Assembly: GCA_027943335.1 (NCBI GenBank)
Contig: BSBK01001295.1
Span: 186,001-250,000 of the forward strand
Origin: Chamaecyparis obtusa
Lineage: Eukaryota > Streptophyta > Pinopsida > Cupressales > Cupressaceae
DNA: 64,000 nucleotides
Reading direction: 5' to 3'
The position numbers and the translations under genes were made by a program. The notes below the pieces were generated by a model, which was not told where the DNA came from, did not search any database, and saw nothing but the letters and a program-made list of their open reading frames with translations. Positions 47,019-55,960 of the stretch are shown one piece after another. Within the stretch, counting starts at the first letter, position 1. Each line of letters begins with the position of its first letter.

Positions 47019-47664
47019 CATTAACTTATACCAAAAATAAAGCATTTAATCCATTCAACATTACATATTATCATTAGACAGTTAAATTTCCTGACTATGT
47101 AGAGGAACAATCACAACCAAAATGATCAAAACTACTTTCACCCTTGCACAAGCTATTCCAAAGTTCAATTAAAATAAACAATATGCTATATCAAATCATT
47201 CATATTCATAGTAACCATTTGAAGGATCATTTTTTCAATGAACCCTTTGACTGTACCCATATGGTAGAAAAAGGAAACCTCAAAATAGAGAAAGGAAACT
47301 TAGTAAAACCAGTTTGTGAGGGTACATTCATGATAAGTGCCTCTCAAACCTCTCCAAACATGTAAGATTGTCTTTAACTACTTTATTGGTCTCTTCTAAA
47401 CATTAACCAAATCAAACCTACATTTGAATCCACACACAATAACCCCAAAATGAAGGGTTTTGTATCATTTAATGAATCTCAGTCACTGGTAGCACAAGGA
47501 TAGTCAAACCACTAGTCTCCAAAGCATTCTATAAGTGACTAGATTGTATCTAATACACACTATTCCTTCCATTCACTTCTAACAAGAATAAAACATTTAA
47601 TCCATTCAACATTACATATACTCATTAGATCGTTACATTTCTCGACTGTGTACTAGAGAAATAG
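47019..47664. repeat. Direct repeat pair with spacer
   Basis: About 110 bp (47019-47130) recurs at 47568-47690, both ending in a CAAAATGATC block. The spacer (47131-47567) contains a small plus frame 47144-47365 without recognisable domain. Confidence 0.75.
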
Positions 47665-47903
47665 TCATGACCAAAATGATCCAAACATTTTAAAATAATG
47701 AATCGATATCCTTGAGCACAAGCACCAATAACATCAAATAATGGAGATAAAGCACAGGGTAGGGCACGACACCAATAGAATGTGGTCATGCCAGATGCCA
47801 GATGCTCGAAAGATGAAGAAATCACATACCTTCTCTCTTGCTCAGCTTTCGCTCCTCTATCCAATTGAAATAAAAATTAGGAGGTCGTTTCACTTTTTTT
47901 TTC
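47665..47903. repeat. Right arm of the inverted repeat
   Basis: Reverse complement of the left arm 43911-44200, ending in a T-run at 47892-47902. On the minus strand it translates to a peptide (FYWCRALPCALSPLFDVIGACAQGYR) very like the plus-strand peptide of the left arm; I read this as a consequence of the inversion, not as a gene. Confidence 0.85.
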
Positions 47904-48064
47904 ATAGCCAAATCTTCCATGTACCACACAAAGAACATGCCATTGGTTCAATTTTGTAATTTTTTTTTTTGTGTAATTAGTAATTGCCAAATTAAATGCA
48001 GATAACACCTTTATTAGTTTAATTATCATGTTATCATCATATCAGATAAAGTATATTTAAGAAT
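47904..48064. other. Spacer, nothing seen
   Basis: Short AT-rich interval before the presumed GagR LTR end at 48065. Confidence 0.5.
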
Positions 48065-48583
48065 TGTTGGGACTGTGTTGGTGTTCGAAAACTCTTATGC
48101 CAAAAGGCTACCAATATACCCTTGGATTTTAGGAATGGTTAACTCCAAAATGTAATGAGGTCTTAGGGTAACTAGACCAACTATAGGGACTTAATATGCC
48201 CTATTCTACTTCTGGCTCTGCAAAACCAAGGTAGGTGCACCTAATCCAGACAAAATTCAAACTCACTACACACCCTATACTTCTAGATTCATAAAGCAGA
48301 TCATAGTAAAGGATTGCTAAATGCTAACCAGGCATTCATTGAATCAACTCTACTATGCAGAATAAAATGGTCTTGTGAAGGGTATTAATAGTGATGGTAC
48401 TAATATATAGAGATGCAGGAAATAGCCAAAACCCATGAAACATTGGACTCAACTGAATATACTAGCCCTTGATCAGTGCCATTATCCATTGGGAAGACCT
48501 CACATACAAATAGTGAAACATGAACCAACTATTGTCAAAGACTCATAGCCATAAATATAAACATTCCAGCCCATCCACTACTT
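48065..48583 (-). repeat. Presumed end part of the GagR 3' LTR
   Basis: Begins TGTTGGGAC; a TATA-like CTATATATTA (minus strand, 48410-48401) could be the LTR promoter. Continues right of GypB at 59164 through the ATAAG target site. No coding frame. Its boundary needs the other LTR copy for proof. Confidence 0.4.
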
Positions 48584-48588
48584 ATAAG

Positions 48589-49620
48589 TGTAATACCCTA
48601 AAATTGGCACCTATTAAATTTCAATCAATTTTGGTGCATTATCTCAATTTCATATCTTCAAAAGTCCTAGTTCACTAGGCAACTTTCTCTCCTACCTGAT
48701 TTAATTTGACTTGATGTCAGTTGCAAAGACCCTAAATTGCAATAATCAAATACTAAATTAATTCCTAAGTCTCTTTGACTTTAATTAGCTAAATTACCTC
48801 TATGATAATTTAATTTAGTTCTAAAGTCCTAAGCACTTTGAATTAAATTAAAATCTACCCCTTTGGCTAATTACCCTTGAAAGGAATTAATAAATATTTA
48901 GTTAATTGAATGGACACCTCTTTATTTGAATTTAATAATTCAAATTACTCAAAAGGTCACCTCACACATGTGGCAAATTCCATTCTTTTAATTAAATAAT
49001 TCATTGTCTTTTGTCTCAATTAGGAAGGAAGAGTCCACCGTTTCGAATCAAGAAACTCTTCATTCCTCTTCTGGCTTGGTCTATTTAATGAACCTCTTTT
49101 TCTCATTCAAGGGAGAGCAATTTTTGAGAGCATCTACACTATAGGCATTTTTTAATCTCATTTGATTCATTGTTTTCAAAGCTTTTTATTGCATTTATTA
49201 GATTAATATCTCATTATTAGTATAATCTTTGCATCACATTTTAGACTAAATTTGCTTATTTGATCTTAGTTTAATATCATATTTCTTTCAAGTTCTTAGA
49301 TTAAGTTGCATCTCATCTTTATTTTCAAGCTCTTAGATTAATTGCATCCTCATTCTTAGATTAAATTGCACTTCATCTTAGCTTAATTGCATTCTTGCTC
49401 ATCTTTATTGCTTCTTGGAAATCCTCCATTGTTGAATTGGTCTCCCGACTGTTGGCTCTTGTTCTAAGAGTATTCAAACACCCCATTCACATAGGAGGCA
49501 ATAGGTCACCTCACCATGGAATTTGGATTGAGTTCTTCATACTCTCTCCCAAATTCTATCAAGTGAATAATGACCATGTTGTGTTGTACCTGATTTAGAG
49601 GTCACATTCAGTCACATACA
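48589..49620 (+). repeat. GypB 5' LTR
   Basis: TGTAATACCC to CACATACA. A TATA-like CTATTTAATG at 49081-49090 lies about 540 bp before the end, the same placement as in GypA. After it come four degenerate copies of a word with core CTTAGATTAATTGCA (49263-49394), comparable to the CTTAGCTTGCA copies of the GypA LTR. Confidence 0.95.
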
Positions 49621-49623
49621 TTT

Positions 49624-49642
49624 TGGCACCCACCGTGGGGCA
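49624..49642 (+). promoter_or_regulatory. GypB primer-binding region
   Basis: TGGCACCCACCGTGGGGCA, three bases after the LTR. Compared with GypA three bases differ, two of which (C/G versus T... at the stem ends) preserve the CCCAC/GTGGG self-complementarity. Confidence 0.7.
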
Positions 49643-50329
49643 GAAAATCTGATTTCTGGCCTCATTATCATTTTTTTTGGATAGAAATTTAAGCTCTGTC
49701 ATGCATCCGTACTATCTGTGTACGAATCTTTGCGTGAGAATCCAGAGTATCCCGCATGAAGTTTTGCTCTTGTAGCACTCTTTCATGTGAGATTTCATTG
49801 TCTCATCCCAGGCTTTGCACTTTCTCACATGGACTGGAGTACTTCCTCACATGAGATTTTAGTTATCTCACATTGGATACTGCACTTTCTCGTGCAGATT
49901 TATACTTTCTTGTGTGAAGTTTTATTACAATTTTTTCCAGTTTCTAGTTTTCTTGTTCTTTCTGCTCTTAATTTTTTATAATTTCTGATAACTGTTGATT
50001 TTTATCTCTCTGATATTTTACAGCATTAACAGTTTCTATAGGATGCTTGTTAAAGAATTTGAAAACATACTAATGGTTTGATTGCAGGATGAATAGTTGA
50101 AGATTGCTAAAATGTTGTGTTTTTTTCCTACTTTTATTCACATAGTATAAATAGGGCTCTGTTAAAATTTCTTGAGAATTTCGATAGTGAGTAGGAGTTT
50201 TGGCTCTTCATTACATGGAGGTGATGACCATGAATGAATCCAAAATTTTAATGATCTTACTAATATGATGAATTCTTGGGGAAGTGGAGAAAGTTAGCGA
50301 ATCTTTAACATTTCTATTCATCAGGGAAT

Positions 50330-50355
50330 TATGCTCTTCTCTCCTTGAGAGAGAA
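50330..50355 (+). ncRNA. GypB leader hairpin 1
   Basis: TATGCTC, then stem TTCTCTC (50337-50343), loop CTTGA, stem GAGAGAA (50349-50355), then TCAGAAA. Counterpart of GypA 13222-13245 with different stem bases that still pair. Confidence 0.6.
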
Positions 50356-50449
50356 TCAGAAACCCAAAAGCATATAGATTTGGTGAGGTGAAACTAACTC
50401 AGTGATGAACTTTCTTGATGTGTTTGGGTGAGGAAACAGGATAGAGAAG

Positions 50450-50473
50450 TATGCTCTTCTCCCTTTGGGAGAA
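50450..50473 (+). ncRNA. GypB leader hairpin 2
   Basis: TATGCTC, stem TTCTCCC (50457-50463), loop TTT, stem GGGAGAA (50467-50473), then TCAAAAA. Spacing to hairpin 1 is 120 bp, against 117 bp in GypA. Confidence 0.6.
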
Positions 50474-51932
50474 TCAAAAAATCAAATGCCCGAATCTAAA
50501 CCAAGTCTAGTGTCACCTTTAGAGGGCCTGCCGGTATTGAACCTCTGGGAACGACCCAAGTGAGTACACACCTATTGCCGATGATTCCACCTCACTATAA
50601 TAAAGAAAGTTTTGTTGAGTCTAAAGACTCCAAAACCATGGTAACTTCCTTTTCATGACTTTGACGATCATCATGGAAAGGCCCTGTCTATTACACTGAG
50701 CGGCACCGCTCCAAGCCCTGCTTGCGGGGGTGTGTGATTTTTAGGTGTTGGTGTGGCTGCAAGGCCTCAACCCTATATCAGGGGCACTAAAGGTTATTGT
50801 GAATGGAAGCCTAGTAAAAAACCTTCTTAGCTAGTGGCCTACCCTGTTCATCTCTGAAAGGAGTCATTATCTTTGCACAAGGAGGGGGAAGAATCTCTCT
50901 GTATGTTTATCATATACAGATTCCCATCATAGGCATACACTTGGATGTTTGGAGGTGGTTGTGACACTATCCCCTTCTACAAGGGTAACCTTTGAATGTA
51001 CACTATTGAGTCCTTGGAAACACCAAAAACACGGGCACCCTCTAGGGGGTGACACGGCTGTGTGAGGTGCACGTATGCATTCAAGCAATGGGGCAAAGGT
51101 TTTGGCTTCTCACCATTTTTTTGTAGGACTAGGCTATGTGCTTGTTATTGAGTCTTAAAAATTGTCCATACATTATCAAACAAAGACTCCCCTGATGCTA
51201 TCAAGTTGCTTTGTCCTTGATAGGTCTGTTAATGACTACTTCTCACTTCACAAGTGCTTGATCTAAACCATTGTGTCTTTAAATGAATGCTTGGAATCCT
51301 AAAATGAGTGTGTTGATTAAACAATTCTATCAATCTGTCAGGAAATTGGATTTTCTATCAGACATCAGTTCAGACTGTAGCTCAAAATTCAACTCAAACT
51401 TCAAAAATTGCATCAAAACTATCAGATTTTGCCTGTTTCCCGCGCGAGATTTTAGCTTCAGAGCACTTCCTCACGTGAGATTATATTTTCTCACATGAAT
51501 TTCTTTGTTCTCTCATGTGAGCTTTCATTTCCTCATGCACTCAGGCATTTTCTCACGTGAACCTGTAGCACAGTTTTCCAAAATAGAGACCTATTTGTAG
51601 TTCACTGTTTGACTTTTTATCTGGTCTGCTTTTTGTCTGGGGTCTATTTTTCTACTCCCCTATTGTTTACCATCAAAAATTGGTTGTGTTGAGTTAGGAA
51701 TTGATCAACCTTTTCTTTGGCTCATGTTGTCTCTCATTAGTCTACCTTATCTCATTGTGCTCTTGTACCTTGCATTGTGATTGTCTTATCTCGACTGTTC
51801 TAGCCATCTCTTTTTAACAATTTGTACCAGGTTCATCTTACATCTCGACTATTCTAGCCATTTATCTCCTTTTGTTATCTTTGAGACAGAGTCTAGCTTT
51901 ATCCTAAATCTTTTCTCATCACATCTTCATCT

Positions 51933-52610
51933 ATGACTGTCACGACTCGAAGTGGCAAGACTTATCCCATTTAGAATGCTGATCAAGATCAAAGTAAACC
52001 TTGTAATTGAGACATAGGTCATTTTGAATCTGTTATGAAATCTAAACTTCGTGAGGAATCCTCACATTCCTCCTCATTCCAAGAGTATTACAATCCATTG
52101 TTTCAGATACAGTCTGACTTATTATTCCAAGGATATTATAACCCATTATTTCAAGACCAACAAGACTCTAAAGGGTCACTTTCTAAAATTGAACCTATTG
52201 ATCCTTTCAAACCTGTCGACTCTTTCACGATCTCTCAGAATACTACCAACAAGATGGGAGATCCATTCCACTTCCCAAGGGGAGGCAAATTCAACACAAT
52301 TCATGAGCAATCCCCAAATGACCAAGGTCATGGTTAGTCTCAAAATGACAAGAGTTATGATGAATCCCACAATATTCAATATTCGGTCAACATCTGTGAC
52401 CTTTGCAATTTGAAACAACAACAAGGGGAGCCTCTCTTAACATTTCTCCAGAGATGGAGACAACTATGCATGAAGTATCCACATGAATTACCCAAGTCTG
52501 AAAAGCTCGATATCTTCTTGGACAATCTTGTCCCAAATTTTGGATACCAAGTACGATTACAAGGTCCCCTCACTTTTGAAAATATGATTAGGTGGGCTAT
52601 GAGGATATAA
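51933..52610 (+). pseudogene. GypB gag, shortened and stop-interrupted
   Basis: Start ATG 51933 (MTVTTRSGKTYPI), matching the GypA gag start. Stops at 51972, 52008, 52335 and 52608 are all in one frame. After a region unlike GypA (FQEYYNPLFQ repeated as FQGYYNPLFQ) the frame joins gag at CDLCNLKQQQGEPLLTFLQRWRQLCMKYPHELPKSEKLDIF, equal to the end of the GypA gag domain. The central capsid part (GypA about 15200-15760) is missing, so this gag is internally deleted. The zinc knuckle is also not found. It is doubtful that this protein could form a particle. Confidence 0.82.
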
Positions 52611-53582
52611 GCATTTATGGTCAAGAAGGGAGAATTGACTTTGAATAAAGACAACAAGCAAGGACCTTCTCCCTCAAACAAGGATAAGGATAAGATTGTC
52701 AACAAAAACATAGATGTTATGAATGACAGGGTTGTTGACAATGTGATGCCAAAACCCTCAAAGTCTATCTTTAATCTTAGCTCTAGCATGCAAATAGTTA
52801 ACGCCACTGAGAAGGCTATGACAGAAGCTCAACCGCCTTCCCAATTTTCTAGAAACAAACCTTGGCTCTCTCACTGTTCCATGATCACTGCTCCAGGGAG
52901 CGAGGATACTCCTAAACCCAAAACTCCCTTTGTCTTGCGAGGCCCTACACCTCCCTCTTATAACTACACAAAATCTCCAGCTTGTGCGAACACTATCACT
53001 CAATCTCATGTGAAGATTGTTCTCAAAGGTCCCGAACCTTTGACATCCAGACCAAAACTATCTATGGATAAAGCCCTCACTAAGGAAAATGTCCCCAAAG
53101 ATCTCAATCTCAACCAATTTCAATCTATGGTGGGTCATTTGACCTCACCTCATTACTTATCATTCTCTGAGGAAGATGATCACTTGCTGAGCCACCCACA
53201 TAATGTTGTCTTGCACACTGAAGTTATGATAGGCCCCAAGAGTATCCCTCATGTCCTCATTGAAAATAGTGCTAGCCAAAATACTTGCTCTACTAAGAGG
53301 CTTACCAAAATGACAGACAACTTTGTCCCCACCAATAGAGAGTCCATTGAGTTATATGATGCTAAGCTAAAAGAAATAGAAAAGACCTTGAAGATCATAG
53401 ATATTGGCGTGGGGGAATATTAGATTAAGTCCATCTTGTCACTGACAGCTCTCCCCATATCTCCACATTCCTATGAAGAACCCTCTGAAGATAGATTTGG
53501 TATTGGCTATCAGAGCAATGAGCTTGACCAACCTAGCTACAACTTTCACTCATGCAAGGATTCAGATAATGAAGAAACATAG
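52611..53582 (+). pseudogene. GypB degenerate protease region
   Basis: Same frame as gag. KKGELTLNKDNKQ and IFNLSSSMQIVNA match the GypA gag end; then NQFQSMVGHLTSPHYLSFSEEDDHLLSHPHNVVLHTEV corresponds to the GypA pre-protease stretch. The active site position reads HVLIENSASQNT: the catalytic Asp of GypA (LIDNGAGLN) is Glu and the Gly is Ser, so no retropepsin activity is expected. IIDIGVGEY then matches MSLGMGEYKL of GypA. Stops at 53421 and 53580. Confidence 0.82.
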
Positions 53583-54482
53583 ATTCAGCCTATGACACAT
53601 GAAAGATCTTTGAATGTTCAAAATTCTAATTCAGACTACCAGAAAGAGTCTTATCTACCTTCTCAAGTGCTTCAGAAACATGATTTTGGTCCTCACCAGG
53701 AGGATTTTATACACTCTACTGAACAGATTTATACTACTATAGCTACTACTGAATATGTCATTGCCTCTAATGGCACACATACTGATTGGGAGAAATTGTT
53801 GGATGCTTCCCTTATCTTTGGTATGCCTCAAGTTATGCCTATTCTAGATTGTTCTACCACTTCTACTATTGAATAAAATCCTACTACTGTCGATTCCTAT
53901 GATACACATACTGATTGGGAGTAACTGCTAGATGCTTCCCTTATCTTGGGTATGCCCTGGGGTATGCCTACTCTAGATTGTTCCACCACTTCTGCTATTG
54001 AACAGACTCCTACTATTGCCAACTCCAATGGCACACATACTGATTGGGAGAAACTATTGGATGCTTCTCTTCTCTTGGGTATGCCTCAAGATATGCCTAT
54101 TCCAGATTACTCTACTACTTTTACTACTGAACAAGATCCTACTGTTAAAGAAACACTTCCTATGTTAGATGACAACTATGAAGAAAGTCTACCTTCGACT
54201 ATGTCTCTAGCTGAATGGGACTCTATATCAGATGCTACTATGGAAATACCAGTTGATGCTATGCACCTATATGCTAGTCTTAACAACTCAGAAAGAGGAG
54301 AAAGTTATGATCCTCCAAATCAAGCTATTGATGATGATCCTTTCCACCCTCCTGTGGAGATCATTCCTATGGCTCCTAGGCCATCTACTCCAAGCTATAC
54401 TCCTACTACTCCAACAAATTATGGGTATGTAAGACCCCATTCTGTTACAGCTTCATGGAATATTGGTAGATCCAAAATTTAA
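53583..54482 (+). pseudogene. GypB linker with 43-residue repeats
   Basis: Continues in the same frame. Three copies of a 129-bp (43-residue) unit start at about 53769, 53898 and 54027, each with THTDWE, LLDASL, GMP and a CSTT- or YSTT-type Ser/Thr run. Copy-by-copy comparison shows stops at 53874 (TAA where the others have CAG or CAA) and 53922 (TAA where the others have AAA). No known domain; acidic and Thr-rich, predicted disordered. Ends at TAA 54480. Confidence 0.8.
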
Positions 54483-55388
54483 ATGGTTCCTATTCATGCA
54501 CTCTTACCACCTGAAAGGAGACCTGACTCTTGGAATAGACCATCTTGGTTAGGCTCAGATAATATTTCTCCAAACTTATCTGACTCTTCTAAGATGACTC
54601 ACAATCAACAACGCTCTATGGAAGATTACTTTCTTGATCTACCTAATGCATTCATGAATGATGAGGATGATACTGATATATTTGCACTTGAGCACATCCC
54701 ATCGATTTCTCTTCCCTCTTCATCTCCCATAAAAGTGGCCCGTCCACTCCCATTTCCATCTCTCCACCTAAACCAGTCATATAAGCCTTTTTCATCCATA
54801 ATTCTTGAGTCTTTTGGAAGTAACTTGGATGTGCAACATAAAAACAAAAATAATGAGAATCCACTTATATCTCAAGGTCACCATGTCCCATCTAATCGAC
54901 ATGTGACTACGAAGAAAGGAAAGCAACATAGGTGTTCAAAAGACTGCAAAGGTCCTCAAAAAGAAGAAGACAATCAAAAGTTAGAAAATAAAATAAAAAA
55001 TGGATCTCAAAATCCATTCTATAGGCATTGTCATCAAAAGCACCTCAAAGAAAAGAAGAAAAAGTTCAAAAGCTATGTGGATTCCAAAGAAAGGAAAAAT
55101 CAAAATTGTCATTCGAGCTTCCAAAATTCTCATGCTTCCCTCCATTCCATCACCCTTGCCTCTCATACTTTACACTCTTCACTCAATCTTGTCTTTTCCC
55201 AAAGTGTGTATCAATATCTCCTTATTGCTAATGACGTGACTAAGAAAAATTTAGAACGTACTCTTCCTAAGCATTTAGAGCGTGGAAAATCCGACAAAGA
55301 GTTAAGGTGTGTCCATGAGGATATTTGTGGGTCTCACTTAAGTGATCTTTCCTTGACTATGGATCTCTTGACTATTGGACACTACTAG
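54483..55388 (+). pseudogene. GypB linker end and integrase H2C2 stub
   Basis: 301 codons without a stop, in the same frame as everything from 51933. A Lys-rich, basic patch (about 54890-55080) is followed by a hydrophobic stretch and by RGKSDKELRCVHEDICGSHLSDLSLTMDLLTIGHY, which is the same integrase zinc-finger remnant that ends GypA (LLRCLEIEE, IHNGICGSHSNDPLLAQTLLRAGYYW). Ends at TAG 55386. Plus and minus frames overlapping it in other registers are shadows. Confidence 0.8.
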
Positions 55389-55559
55389 TTGGCTCTCCTG
55401 TTACTGCTACAACATCTGGTTTTGATTCTGCAACTTTTTAGCTAGCTACTACTACAAATGACTGTGTTTCCAGAGATCACCACTGAAGGAGAGAAACTCA
55501 AAGAGCCCATCAATGATCTTCATCTAAAGAAGTTCTATAACTGACATTCTCTATGTGCT

Positions 55560-55960
55560 CATGTACATACTTATTGATCCTGAAAAAATCCTAAAAATTG
55601 ATATATTGCAAAAAATCCTAAAAATTGCAAAATGTCTTGAAAAAATGATCATGTTAGTGAAAACTTGGCAAACAGGCACTTTGATGTATCTATTATCCTG
55701 GTGAAAACCTGGTAAACATGCACCTTGATAATACTCAAAAAAAATAGAAAATTTCAAAAATACAAAAAAAGAATAAAAATGTGAAAAATACAAAAAAATG
55801 AGATATTCAAAAAATACAAAAAAAGCAAAAAAAGAGAAAAGTACAAAAAAATTGAAAAAGAGAAAAATGTGCCATTGATGAAAACCTGGTAAACAGGTAT
55901 CATGGTAGCAAAAATAGAATCTCTGTCAAGATGGTGAAAACCTGGTAAACAGGCACCTCT
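55560..55960 (+). ncRNA. GypB 3' hairpin array in A-rich DNA
   Basis: Four copies of GTGAAAA or ATGAAAA plus stem-loop: CTTG-GCAAA-CAGG (55664-55676), CCTG-GTAAA-CATG (55708-55720, one mismatch), CCTG-GTAAA-CAGG (55885-55897) and the same at 55941-55953, mostly followed by CACC or TATC. Position and surroundings equal those of the GypA array; loops are five bases here, four there. Confidence 0.6.

Larger units (their letters stand above)
49643..51932 (+). other. GypB long 5' leader
   Basis: About 2.3 kb without a credible gene. CTCACATGA/CTCACGTGA words recur many times (49788-49920 and 51470-51560), giving an irregular array of small palindromic motifs. The paired hairpins lie at 50330-50473, and GAACGACCCAAGTG at 50550 matches the GypA leader. 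Frames 49787-49981 and 51283-51498 are probably chance. Confidence 0.7.

Noticed and set aside
47625..47864. Possible small protein (79 codons, minus strand) with a homologue on the plus strand at 44075-44260
   Set aside because: The two peptides are alike only because the DNA is an inverted repeat; neither has a domain, and stops differ.
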